From NCBI RefSeq assembly GCF_020177265.1, contig NZ_JAIVMC010000003.1, positions 124,001 through 188,000 on the forward strand: DNA of 64,000 bases, written 5' to 3'. A program made the position numbers and the translations under genes. Positions 33,904 to 42,025 of this stretch are shown here, piece by piece; the first letter of the stretch is position 1, and each line of letters starts with the position of its first letter. The notes under the pieces were generated by a model that was not told the DNA's origin, did no database searches, and saw only the letters and a list, made by a program, of their open reading frames with translations. The DNA is from Pseudooceanicola marinus (lineage in GTDB: Bacteria; Pseudomonadota; Alphaproteobacteria; Rhodobacterales; Rhodobacteraceae).

Positions 33904-34692
33904 TCAGTCACCCGCGGTGTCGTCGAGACTGGTCGGCCCGATCGGCAGGCCGGGGCCGGCTTCGCGGTGCCAGGGGCCCGGGGTCAGGCCCAGGCTGACC
34001 TTGACCATTTCGCCGTGCTCGCGGAACAGCGCCTCGGCGCGGGCACCATCCCGATCGCGGATGGCGGCAACGATGTAGTGATGCTGCAGGTGGGCGTGAT
34101 GCAGATGCAGCCGCCGTTCCGCCGGGTCCATGCGGTGAAAGCGGATGGCCGAGGGGGCGCCGAAGGGCACACGGTCTAGCACCGCGCGGACCTCGCCGAA
34201 GAGGGACCCGCCGGCGGCCTTGGCTATCGCCTCGTGGAAGGCCGCGTTCATCTGCGAATAGCGGGCCTCGTCCACCGGGCCGGTTTCGCCGGGGGCGAAG
34301 AGCGCATCGCCCTCGGCCAGGCAGGCGTCCAGGGTGGCAGCCGTCTCGGGCGTCAGCCCGATGCGGGCAACCGTCCGCGCCGCCAGCCCTTCGACGGCGG
34401 AGCGGATTTCCAGGGCCACGGCCACGTCGCTGGCCTCGTAGCGGCGGACGACATAGCCGCGTCCGCCGGCCCGCCGCATGACGCCTTCCTCCACCAGCAC
34501 CGCAAGGGCGTGGCGCACGGGTGTGCGCGACACGCCCAGGCGCTTGGCCAGCGCCGCCTCGGAGTGCTTGCAGTCCGGGTCGAGCTGCCCGGTGACGATC
34601 AGGTCCCGCAGCGTGTCGGCAACCTGCTGCTGGCGCGTGCCGGTCGCGACCTCGCCGGTCTCGGGCCTCGACGTCTCGGAGGGCTGGCTCAT
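33904..34692 (-). CDS. GntR family transcriptional regulator (FCD/FadR subfamily)
   Basis: A 262-residue regulator. The winged HTH (residues ~20-90: QQVADTLRDLIVTGQLDPDC, ALAKRLGVSRTPVRHALAVL) is followed by an all-helical FCD domain (~105-240), whose metal/ligand site is expected around DEARYSQMNAAFHEAIA and HLHHAHLQHHYIVAAI. It lies 14 bases downstream of the LigM-like gene with an AGGAG ribosome site, so the two form an operon. The palindrome TTTGGGATCCCAAA in the promoter of that operon is the likely operator. FCD regulators usually repress catabolic genes until a carboxylic-acid-type ligand binds. Confidence 0.92.
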   Translation of the reverse strand: MSQPSETSRPETGEVATGTRQQQVADTLRDLIVTGQLDPDCKHSEAALAKRLGVSRTPVRHALAVLVEEGVMRRAGGRGYVVRRYEASDVAVALEIRSAVEGLAARTVARIGLTPETAATLDACLAEGDALFAPGETGPVDEARYSQMNAAFHEAIAKAAGGSLFGEVRAVLDRVPFGAPSAIRFHRMDPAERRLHLHHAHLQHHYIVAAIRDRDGARAEALFREHGEMVKVSLGLTPGPWHREAGPGLPIGPTSLDDTAGD

Positions 34693-34706
34693 GCGGCGGG
34701 GGCTCC

Positions 34707-36077
34707 TCAGACCTGCTGGCGGTAGTGGGTGCGGGAGGCCTCGTGGATCGGCCAGGGGTGGATCCTCGCCCGGACCTTCACCTGGCGGTGCGCCTCGACG
34801 TTGGGCTTGTCGGTGCCGCCGTCCGGCTCGCCCCAGATCACCGTCACCTCGGTGCCGACCTCGGCCACCTCCGGATCGAGGATCGCCAGCGAAATCCAGG
34901 CGCGTTCATTGGACGAGAAGACCGGGCTGATCGAGACACCCACGTCGCCGCCGTCGGACAGCACGCGGTCATAGGGATGCGTCGCGTAGTGCGCCGAGGG
35001 CATCTCCATGTATTTCGCGGGCAGGCCGCCGTCGTCCATCATGCCGCCGAATACCTCCAGCACGTCCTCGCGGTTCCAGACCAGGGTCACCTTGCGGCGG
35101 TGCGGGCCGTCCTTCATCCGCTCCAGCGCGGCGCGGCCCAGGAAGTCGTGGTCGAACTTCACCACCCGGCCATAGTCCAGGTCCCATGGGGTCAGGTAGT
35201 AGTCCGTCACGTCATCCGAGTCGAGGCTGCCGCCGATGGTGCTGACCCCTTCGAAGCTCTGCTCGTCCAGCCATTCGCGGTAAGGGCGCATCGCCGCGCC
35301 GTCGTAGATCGCGGGCAGCGGGGAGGGCACCCAGCCCGACTCTGCCGCCGCCGAGGAATAGGCCCGCGCGCCCACCTGGCGCAGGCCGTGGGCCTCGCCC
35401 GCCCTCAGCAGCGCCGCCTTGACCCGTTCGCCTTCCTCGAACGGCCCCCAAAGCTCCAGCCCCTCGGCGCCGCCCATGCCGTGGCTCAGGGTGCGCGCGG
35501 TGCAGCCGTCGATGGTGATCTCGCCCATGTTGAAGAACTTGGTGGTCAGCGGGCCGCCCTCGTTCACCGCGTTCAGGATCGCCAGGGCATTCGGGCCCTG
35601 CACCTCGTAGCGGTAGATCTTGCGCGGCTTGTCGGGGTCGTCGAGGGAGCGCTGATCGCGCTCGACGGTGACGTCGTAATCGCCCGTCTCGGCGTGGTAC
35701 TGGATCCAGTTCGGCAGCACTGGGCGGCCGACGATGTTCACCTCGTCATCCTCCAGCCCGAAGCAGATGGAATCGCCGATGACATAGCCGTCCTCGTTCA
35801 CGCAGACGATCTGCTTGGCCTTGTTCTTGCCGAACTTGGCGAAGCTGTTGACGCAGAGATCGCTCAGCAGGCGGATCGTGTCGGGGCCGCGGACGTAGAG
35901 GTCGGTCATGTGGAACGACTGGTCCATCAGGGCCGCGCTGTTGCGCCAGGCCTGCTGTTCCTCGATCCAGTTGGTGAACTGCGGCGGGATCGGAAATTCG
36001 TACCGTCCGGTCTGCAGGTTCCGCATCATTTGGGCGGGGTTGGGATACCGTCCGATCTTCTCTTCCAGCGATGCCAT
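34707..36077 (-). CDS. LigM/DesA-like tetrahydrofolate-dependent demethylase (GcvT family)
   Basis: A 456-residue GcvT-fold protein closely resembling LigM, the vanillate/3-O-methylgallate O-demethylase, across its length: WRNSAALMDQSFHMTDLYV (catalytic-type His56), INIVGRP, GPNALAIL, MGGAEGLELWGPF, QVGARAYSSAAAESGW and LPAIYDG. From memory, LigM uses a His, an Arg and a Tyr (RAY motif); these are retained, whereas the LigM Tyr in the GxYxYP position is Phe here, hinting at a different methylated substrate. Start 36077 has a strong AGGAGGAG site. Operon with the GntR gene and divergent from a TRAP binding protein. Product would be methyl-THF plus the demethylated compound. Confidence 0.82.
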   Translation of the reverse strand: MASLEEKIGRYPNPAQMMRNLQTGRYEFPIPPQFTNWIEEQQAWRNSAALMDQSFHMTDLYVRGPDTIRLLSDLCVNSFAKFGKNKAKQIVCVNEDGYVIGDSICFGLEDDEVNIVGRPVLPNWIQYHAETGDYDVTVERDQRSLDDPDKPRKIYRYEVQGPNALAILNAVNEGGPLTTKFFNMGEITIDGCTARTLSHGMGGAEGLELWGPFEEGERVKAALLRAGEAHGLRQVGARAYSSAAAESGWVPSPLPAIYDGAAMRPYREWLDEQSFEGVSTIGGSLDSDDVTDYYLTPWDLDYGRVVKFDHDFLGRAALERMKDGPHRRKVTLVWNREDVLEVFGGMMDDGGLPAKYMEMPSAHYATHPYDRVLSDGGDVGVSISPVFSSNERAWISLAILDPEVAEVGTEVTVIWGEPDGGTDKPNVEAHRQVKVRARIHPWPIHEASRTHYRQQV

Positions 36078-36175
36078 CGTCTTTTCTCCTCCTTTGGCGT
36101 CCACTGTCGTCGTTGACAGCTTATTTGGGACTCTAATAGAACTTAAGGACGGAGGAGATGAGGTTTCAAGTTAAA

Positions 36176-36189
36176 TTTGGGATCCCAAA
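36176..36189. promoter_or_regulatory. perfect 14-base palindrome TTTGGGATCCCAAA, probable GntR operator
   Basis: It lies in the 176-base divergent region between the LigM-like/GntR operon and the TRAP binding protein gene. A second partial copy with the TTTGGGA half is at 36124-36130. The spacing and position suit repression of both promoters by the GntR(FCD) regulator of the locus. Confidence 0.6.
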
Positions 36190-36253
36190 ATGACGAAGGG
36201 CCTCGGGGCGCCCGCGTCGGCGGCGCGTCAGATCATACCCAAGGGAGGACTGC

Positions 36254-37237
36254 ATGAGACATTTCGCAAACCTGGTGGCGTCGGGCGCCATCCTCGCGGC
36301 CAGCACCGTTGCGCTGGCGGCGGAAACCCTGAACCTGGCGCATTTCGTGCCGCCGCAGCATGTGGTGACGCGCTCGACCATCGAGCCGCTGCAGGCCGGA
36401 GTGGCGGAGGCCGCGCCGGACCTGACGATCCAGGTCTACCCGGGCGGGGAACTGGGCTCCGGCCCGCTGGAGCAATACGTGCGCGTGGTCCAGGGCACCG
36501 CCGACATCGCCTGGGGCCTGCCGGGCTATACCTCGACGCAGTTCGCCCGCACCATGATCGCGGAGCTGCCCGGCGCCATCCCTGATGGCATGACCGGCTA
36601 TGATGCGCTGTGGAATGCCTACGAGGCGGGATTGCTGCAGGATGAGTTTCCCCGCACCGTGCCGCTGGCGCTGTATCTGTCCGAACCCAACATCTTCATC
36701 ATGAAGGACCACGAGGTGCGGACGCCCGAGGACGTGGCGGGGCTGAAGCTGCGCGTGTCCGGTTCGGCCGCGGCCTCGGTGGTGAAGGCCCTGGGCGCGG
36801 TGCCGGTGCAGATGCCGGCGGGCGAGATCTACAACGCGCTGCAGACCGGGCTGGTCGACGGCGTGGTGACCGGCGCCTCTGCCGTCGGCGACTTCAAGCT
36901 GGACGAGGTGGCCAACAGCTACACCTACGGGCCGAATCTGGGGCATATCACCTTCTACCTGGTGATGAACGAGGCGCGCTACGAGGGTCTGTCGGAGGCG
37001 CACCGCGCGGCCATCGACGGCATCGCCGGGCGCCGGCTGTCGCAGTTCGCCGAAGCAGGCTGGCTGGAAAGCGCCAATGCGGTGACCGGGCAGATCAAGG
37101 CGGCCGGCGACAATACGGTGATCGAACTGTCGGAGGAGGAGGCGGCTGCCTTCAATGCGCTGACAGAGCCGGTGACGCAGCAGATCGTCGGCGACCTCGG
37201 GGCCGAGGACGTTCTGTCGGCGATGCGCGGCGAGTGA
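36254..37237 (+). CDS. TRAP transporter substrate-binding protein, DctP family (orphan)
   Basis: A 327-residue periplasmic protein with a signal peptide (MRHFANLVASGAILAASTVA, cleavage near ALAAE). The DctP signature is seen in GLKLRVSGSAAASVVKALGA with PVQMPAGEIYNALQTGLVDG, the region containing the conserved Arg that contacts a carboxylate ligand. A GGGAGG site precedes the start. No DctQ or DctM gene follows; the next gene is convergent, so it must use membrane subunits encoded elsewhere. Divergent with the LigM-like gene, whose palindrome may control both; the ligand may therefore be a methylated aromatic or other organic acid. Confidence 0.93.
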   Translation: MRHFANLVASGAILAASTVALAAETLNLAHFVPPQHVVTRSTIEPLQAGVAEAAPDLTIQVYPGGELGSGPLEQYVRVVQGTADIAWGLPGYTSTQFARTMIAELPGAIPDGMTGYDALWNAYEAGLLQDEFPRTVPLALYLSEPNIFIMKDHEVRTPEDVAGLKLRVSGSAAASVVKALGAVPVQMPAGEIYNALQTGLVDGVVTGASAVGDFKLDEVANSYTYGPNLGHITFYLVMNEARYEGLSEAHRAAIDGIAGRRLSQFAEAGWLESANAVTGQIKAAGDNTVIELSEEEAAAFNALTEPVTQQIVGDLGAEDVLSAMRGE

Positions 37238-37294
37238 TTTCCGCCGTTCCGTCATCGCGATGACGCCTGCCGGTCCACAGCTCACGAAGATCAA

Positions 37295-37320
37295 CAGGGC
37301 GCCCGATGGGGCGCCCTGTC
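37295..37320. terminator. perfect hairpin terminator between TRAP and MYG1 genes
   Basis: ACAGGGCGCCC (37295-37305), GATG loop, GGGCGCCCTGT (37310-37320), followed by CTTGC on the plus strand. An 11-bp perfect stem between convergent genes; likely works in both directions, with a short T stretch only. Confidence 0.75.
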
Positions 37321-37347
37321 TTGCGGTCTGCCGGAGGGCGACGGGGC

Positions 37348-38322
37348 TCAGCCCTGCCCGTCAGGGGTGCCGGGCTCAGCGGTGCCGGGCGCGGGGGCAA
37401 GGCGGCGTGCCTCCTCGACGGCCAGGGCGGCCATCTGCAGGATGGCCTCTCGGCTGGTGGCCGCGGCGATGAACAGGGCCTTGTGACAGAAGGTGGCGCC
37501 GGGCACACCGCTGACCGCCTCCAGCTCGGCGCCCGACAGGCCACCCCAGGCAGCCGGCAGGTCGGCCCGCTGTTCAAAGCCTTCATCGTGCTTGCGGATG
37601 CCGCCCAGGGTCCAGTCGCCGCCAGGGCGCGGGGTCACCACGAACAGCAGGTGATCGGCGCCGGCCTCGATGACAGCAGGGCGGAAGGGCATGCCCATGG
37701 GCAGTTCCAGGATCGGGCTGTCTCCGGCGGCGCGCACGGCCTCTGCCGCCAGCAGCTCGGCGCGGCGCTTGGCGGCGCTGCGGGCCACGCGGGCCTCGAC
37801 GAACTGTCGCGCGATTTCGACCGCGGCATGGAAGCCGCGGGTTTCGCCCTCGGGGTCGGTGTCGTCGAACACCGGCTTCAGCGTCTCGATCAGCCCGGGC
37901 AGGGTCAGCGACGACAGCGGCCCGGCCTCGGACACGCTGACGGTGCCATTGTCGACCTGGTCGACCGGCAGCACGAACCCGCGGTCGAAGCTGCCGTGGA
38001 TCTTCTCCAGGTCCGCCTCGGGGATATCGAAGCTTTTCAGGTAGTCCATGCCGAAGTGTTTCCAGATCAGCCCGAAGGAACTGTAGGGGGTTTCGTCCTC
38101 GCGCAGCGGGCTTTCCCGCTGGTGGTGGTCGAAGATCCGCGCCTCGGGGTCATAGGTGCCGCCGACATCGTAGATCACGCGGTCCGCGGCCGGGGTGATC
38201 TCTTCCCGCGCGCGGGTGCGCAGGACGCGGGCGTCGGGGTAAAGACGCGTCAGGATGACGGTCGACAGGACTTCGTCGGCATGGAAGCCCCCAGAATGGG
38301 TGACGAGGGTGGTGATGGTCAT
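37348..38322 (-). CDS. MYG1 family protein
   Basis: A 324-residue protein with the MYG1 signature: THSGGFHADEVLS at the N-terminus (His/Asp metal ligands), IYDVGGTYDPEARIFDHHQR (DHH motif near 65-67 of that block), SSFGLIWKHFG and VDQVDNG. The family belongs to the DHH phosphoesterase fold; the eukaryotic member is a 3'-5' RNA exonuclease, while the bacterial function is not known. Cytoplasmic, no signal. Its start has no strong neighbour context: convergent with the TRAP gene and followed upstream by an AraC regulator 131 bases away. Confidence 0.95.
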   Translation of the reverse strand: MTITTLVTHSGGFHADEVLSTVILTRLYPDARVLRTRAREEITPAADRVIYDVGGTYDPEARIFDHHQRESPLREDETPYSSFGLIWKHFGMDYLKSFDIPEADLEKIHGSFDRGFVLPVDQVDNGTVSVSEAGPLSSLTLPGLIETLKPVFDDTDPEGETRGFHAAVEIARQFVEARVARSAAKRRAELLAAEAVRAAGDSPILELPMGMPFRPAVIEAGADHLLFVVTPRPGGDWTLGGIRKHDEGFEQRADLPAAWGGLSGAELEAVSGVPGATFCHKALFIAAATSREAILQMAALAVEEARRLAPAPGTAEPGTPDGQG

Positions 38323-38452
38323 GGGGCGCGTCCTGCTGTCTGTCTTGGCTGTGCTCCCAATGGCAGGGCTGGCGACGATTTCCCAGTGGGAAGTTGCGAT
38401 TTCCGCGGCGCGCTTTGCCTCCGACGCGGGACGGCCCCGTGGGCCGGGGGCC

Positions 38453-39436
38453 CTAGTGCAGGGCGTAGCGACTGGGCGGCAGGCCGTAGCGGGCGGCGAA
38501 GGCCCGGCTGAAATAGGCCATGTCGTTGAAGCCCAGGGTCATCGCCAGCCCGGTGATCCCGACGCGTCCGGGGCTGTCGGCCAGAATGCGGGCCGCGCGC
38601 GCCAGGCGCTGATCCAGGATCGTGCCCTGAACCGTGGCGCCCCGCGCGCGGAAGGCCCGTTGCAGGCGCCGTGGTCCGACGCCTAGGGCGCGGGCGACGG
38701 CACCTGCGGACAGGTCCGGATCGCCCAGGTGGCGGGTGATATGCAGCAGGGCCTGACGATGCAGCGACAGTTCGGCCCGGGGGGCGGGGGGCGTGCCGCC
38801 CAGACGGGACAGGTCCGATCCGGCCAGCAGCATCTCCAGGGCCTCCAGTACGCTGCGCGACAGCGCCTGGCGCTGCGCCTCCGGCGGGGCGGTGCGCAGC
38901 AGCGCCGCCGCTGCCCGCAGGATCGCGGCGACGCAAGCCACCTCCGGCTGACGGCCGTCGAAGCGATGTCCGGTCAGGGCCGCCGGATCGCCGAAGCGAT
39001 CCAGGTAGGCGTGATAGGGCAGGCGCAGGGTGATCAGGGCGCTGTCGCCAGTCGTTGCCGCCGACCAGGGCCGCGTCAGGTCGCGCAGGTAGATGTCGCC
39101 GCAGCCCACCTCGACCGCCGCGACGCCGTCGCTGGCATAGGCGAACCTTCCCTGCTCCGGCAGGCTGAGGACGATGGCGTCATCGACCTCGGGCGCGCTT
39201 TCGTCGGGCAGGCAGTTGACGGCCTGCGCCGGGCTGAAGGTCATCGTCGACAGCACCCCGGGGCCGAATGACATCCGCGTGGCTTGTCCGGCAAAGGCCG
39301 CCGGGTCGCTGGGCCGCACCTGAAGCCCCGCGAACTCGCGCTGTCCCCACTCGGTCCATCGGCGCAGCCCGTCGCGCGGGCGATACCCGGCTGTGGTCAC
39401 GCTGTCCCAGCCGGGTGTGATGACCCCGTCCTTCAT
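38453..39436 (-). CDS. AraC family transcriptional regulator
   Basis: A 327-residue regulator. The C-terminal ~105 residues form the double HTH (LSAGAVARALGVGPRRLQRA; ITGLAMTLGFNDMAYFSRAF then AARYGLPPSRYALH), and the N-terminal ~200 residues resemble the AraC_binding_2/AraC-like sensory domain (FSPAQAVNCLPDE; GCGDIYLRDLTRPW). Start 39436 has GGGAGG upstream. It is divergent (134 bases) from the second LigM-like gene, so it most likely activates that gene, plausibly in response to its substrate. No domain that would bind a sugar is recognisable. Confidence 0.92.
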   Translation of the reverse strand: MKDGVITPGWDSVTTAGYRPRDGLRRWTEWGQREFAGLQVRPSDPAAFAGQATRMSFGPGVLSTMTFSPAQAVNCLPDESAPEVDDAIVLSLPEQGRFAYASDGVAAVEVGCGDIYLRDLTRPWSAATTGDSALITLRLPYHAYLDRFGDPAALTGHRFDGRQPEVACVAAILRAAAALLRTAPPEAQRQALSRSVLEALEMLLAGSDLSRLGGTPPAPRAELSLHRQALLHITRHLGDPDLSAGAVARALGVGPRRLQRAFRARGATVQGTILDQRLARAARILADSPGRVGITGLAMTLGFNDMAYFSRAFAARYGLPPSRYALH

Positions 39437-39524
39437 GCGATCCTCCCTGCGGCCCGGTTGTCCGGCGGTCTGACGTCCGTGTCCAAACCGCTGTCGCCTT
39501 CCTCCAAGGCGGGCCGCTCGGGAA

Positions 39525-39534
39525 AGCCTAGGCT
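39525..39534. promoter_or_regulatory. AGCCTAGGCT palindrome before the second LigM-like gene
   Basis: A perfect 10-base palindrome 37 bases upstream of the start at 39571, in the AraC divergent region; same CCTARGCT core as sites near 4442 and 46171. Could be a -10-type promoter element or an operator. Confidence 0.35.
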
Positions 39535-39570
39535 CGGACCCAGTGAGATGACAAGAGGAGGAGACTTGCC

Positions 39571-40935
39571 ATGACATCGCTTCAGCAGAAACTCGACCAA
39601 TTCGCATCCCCGCTGGAGATGCTGCGCAGCTCGCAGATGGGGCCCTACCAGTTCCCGATTCCGGCGGAATTTTCCAACTGGCGGGAGGAGCAGCGCGCCT
39701 GGCGCGAAGGCGTGGCCCTGATGGACCAGTCCTTCCACATGACCGACCTGTATGTCGAAGGGCCCGACGTGGTGGCCTTCGTCGCCAGCCTGGCGATCAA
39801 CGGGTTCACCGGCTTCGGCGAGGGCAAGGCCAAGCAGCTGATCTGCTGCGCGCCCAATGGCTACGTGATCGGCGACATGGTGATCACCGCGCTCAGCGAC
39901 ACGCTGGTCAACATCATCGGCCGACCCACCGTGGCCAGCTGGGTGCAGTACAACGCCTCGCTGGGCAAATACGACGTCACCTGCGACCGGGATGAACGCA
40001 AGCTGGACAGCGACAAGCCGAAGAAGACCTTCCGCTTCGAGGTGCAGGGCCCTGACGCCTGGGCGCTGCTGGAAGAGCTGAACGGCGCCCCGCTGGACAG
40101 CACCGGGTTCTTCCGCATGGGTCATATCACCGTGGGGGGTGAGACCTACCGCACCCTGCGCCACGGCATGGGCGGCGCGCCCGGGCTGGAGTTCTGGGGG
40201 CCGGTCGAGCACTACGATCAGGTGAAGGGCCTGTTGCTGGAGGCGGGGGCGAAATACGGCATCCGCCAGGTGGGTGCGCGTGCCTATGGCTCGGCCACCG
40301 TGGAAAGCGGCTGGTGGGGCTGCGTCTTCCCCGCGATCTATTCCGACGAGGCGATGCGCCCCTACCGCGAATGGCTGCCGGCGCTCAGCTATGACGGCAT
40401 GGCGTCGCTGGGCGGCAGCTTCACCTCCGACCGGATAGAGGACTATTACTTCACCCCCTGGGATCTGGACTACGGGCGGCTGATCCGCTTCGACCATGAT
40501 TTTATCGGCCGCGAGGCGCTGGAGAAGATGGCCGATGGCCCGCATCGTCGCAAGGTGTCGCTGGTGATCGATCCCGAAGATGCCCTTGCAGTCTATCGCA
40601 GCCAGATGGGCGAGGGGCCCAAGGGCAAGGCGATGGAAGAGCCCTCCGCGCATTACGCCGCCTATCCCTTCGATACGGTCAGCACGGCGGACGGGCGCGC
40701 GGTCGGCGTGTCCTCCTACCTGAACTTCATCGCCCCCGATCGGACCTGGGTGGCGCTGGCCTGTGTCGAGGAGAGCGTGGCCGCCGAGGGCACGCCGCTG
40801 ACCCTGACCTGGGGAGAGCCGAACGGCGGGTCGAACCGCCCCACGGTCGAACGTCACGTGCAGATGCCGCTGCGCGGGGAGGTGACCGGCTGGCCCTTCT
40901 CGAAAAGCGCCCGGGCAAGCTATCGCGCCGCCTGA
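39571..40935 (+). CDS. second LigM/DesA-like tetrahydrofolate-dependent demethylase
   Basis: A 454-residue GcvT-fold protein paralogous to the one at 34707-36077: EFSNWREEQRAWREGVALMD, QSFHMTDLYVEG, NIIGRPTVASW, MGGAPGLEFWGPV and QVGARAYGSATVESGWW align throughout. Candidate catalytic His, Arg and RAY Tyr are retained, and again Phe replaces the LigM-type Tyr near residue 28. It has its own AraC regulator and an AGAGGAGGAG ribosome site, so it answers to a different signal than its paralogue. Likely function: demethylation of a methoxy or N-methyl compound to THF. Confidence 0.82.
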   Translation: MTSLQQKLDQFASPLEMLRSSQMGPYQFPIPAEFSNWREEQRAWREGVALMDQSFHMTDLYVEGPDVVAFVASLAINGFTGFGEGKAKQLICCAPNGYVIGDMVITALSDTLVNIIGRPTVASWVQYNASLGKYDVTCDRDERKLDSDKPKKTFRFEVQGPDAWALLEELNGAPLDSTGFFRMGHITVGGETYRTLRHGMGGAPGLEFWGPVEHYDQVKGLLLEAGAKYGIRQVGARAYGSATVESGWWGCVFPAIYSDEAMRPYREWLPALSYDGMASLGGSFTSDRIEDYYFTPWDLDYGRLIRFDHDFIGREALEKMADGPHRRKVSLVIDPEDALAVYRSQMGEGPKGKAMEEPSAHYAAYPFDTVSTADGRAVGVSSYLNFIAPDRTWVALACVEESVAAEGTPLTLTWGEPNGGSNRPTVERHVQMPLRGEVTGWPFSKSARASYRAA

Positions 40936-40958
40936 GCCCCTCCCGTCAGGCGCGCTGC

Positions 40959-40985
40959 CCGTCCGCCGCCTCTCGCGGCGGGCGG
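40959..40985. terminator. hairpin terminator between convergent LigM-like and LuxR genes
   Basis: CCGTCCGCCGC (40959-40969), CTCTC loop, GCGGCGGGCGG (40975-40985): an 11-bp stem with one G-U. No extended T-run. Confidence 0.6.
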
Positions 40986-40987
40986 AA

Positions 40988-41866
40988 TCAGCCTTCCGCG
41001 GCGCGGGGCGCGGCCTCTGGGCAATCTGTCTTGCCGGAGGGGCCGAAACTGCCGCGCAGCCACAGGGCCATCAGCTCGGACCGGCTGCGCACGCCGTACT
41101 TGCGGAAGATCCGCTTTACATGGCCGTGGGTCGTGTGGCGGCTCTGGTTGACGACCTCGGCGATGGCCTTCTCGCTCAGCCCGTCCAGCAAACCGCGCAG
41201 CACCATGCGCTCGGCCTCCGTCAGAGGGGCCTGGACGACGCCGATCCCCTCGTTCAGCATCTGCTGGCGATAGAACCAGCGCAGGCCCCGCAGGCAGAAG
41301 CGCAGGATGGATCGTTCCGCCTCGCCGAAAGCCGGGCGCTCGGGGCCGCGATGCAGGCCCAGATGGACCTCGGCCCGGTCACAGACGGGAATGCAGATCC
41401 ACAGGGACGAGGCACGACCGATGTCGGCATAGTATTCGCGGAAACCGCGGCTTTCGAACCAGGTGGGCTCGACCATTTCATCCAGCGATTCGATGCGGAA
41501 CTGGCCTGTGCGTTGCGCCGCGCGGATGGCCGTCTGGTCCGGTTTACCCCGTTCCATTTCGCGAATGGCCTGACGGATCCGTTCGCTTGCCACCGGGTCA
41601 TTGGGGCAATTCTGCACGAGGCGCGGCCGCCATCCCAGCATCGGGTCCCCCTCGGGAGCCTCATCAAGCTTCATGAAACCGATCCACTCGGCATTCGTGG
41701 CCCCCACCAGGTCGCTGAGGACCTGCAGCAGGTGATTGCGGGCGATATGCCCGCGACTGGCCTCGAAGTCGGCAAGTTCATCCCAGAGCGTGAAGACGCG
41801 CTCTTTCCAGCGGTCATCTCCGTGGCTTGGATCGTGAATGGGGTGTGTCAGACTGTCGTGTAGCAT
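40988..41866 (-). CDS. LuxR family transcriptional regulator
   Basis: A 292-residue regulator. The C-terminal GerE/LuxR HTH is at about residues 215-272 (LTEAERMVLRGLLDGLSEKA then HGHVKRIFRKYGVRSRSELM). The N-terminal ~190 residues look GAF/PAS-like (LLQVLSDLVGATNAEWIGFM; WICIPVCDRAEVHLGLHRG) rather than an acyl-homoserine-lactone domain, since the Trp/Asp/Tyr lactone-site pattern is not evident. It is the nearest regulator to the HfaB/CsgG cluster, 159 bases away and co-oriented, but no direct link is shown. Convergent with the LigM-like gene. Confidence 0.88.
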   Translation of the reverse strand: MLHDSLTHPIHDPSHGDDRWKERVFTLWDELADFEASRGHIARNHLLQVLSDLVGATNAEWIGFMKLDEAPEGDPMLGWRPRLVQNCPNDPVASERIRQAIREMERGKPDQTAIRAAQRTGQFRIESLDEMVEPTWFESRGFREYYADIGRASSLWICIPVCDRAEVHLGLHRGPERPAFGEAERSILRFCLRGLRWFYRQQMLNEGIGVVQAPLTEAERMVLRGLLDGLSEKAIAEVVNQSRHTTHGHVKRIFRKYGVRSRSELMALWLRGSFGPSGKTDCPEAAPRAAEG

Positions 41867-41974
41867 GGCCTCCCCTCCTTGCTCTGGAGTACAAATTTAA
41901 CAGGTCGTTTCATCTAAATCAGCACGAAAGCGTATGGGGTGATGCACGCATGGGGAGAAAAATGTCTTAGATGC

Positions 41975-42003
41975 GGGGCCCGCCGGTTGTCCGGCGAACC
42001 CCC
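41975..42003 (-). terminator. terminator-like hairpin after the HfaD-like gene
   Basis: On the minus strand GGGG-TT-CGCCGG-ACAA-CCGGCG-GG-CCCC forms an interrupted 10-bp stem just beyond the stop at 42026; a TTTTT run follows further downstream (41961-41957). Confidence 0.55.
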
Positions 42004-42025
42004 ATAGTTTTTGCTGATGCGGCGA

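Noticed and set aside
34725-36116. 463-codon plus-strand frame opposite the first LigM-like gene
   Set aside because: Complementary to a full-length LigM-like gene with a strong ribosome site; product has no recognisable motif.
39433-40857. 474-codon minus-strand frame opposite the second LigM-like gene
   Set aside because: Antisense shadow; it also runs through the AraC start region.
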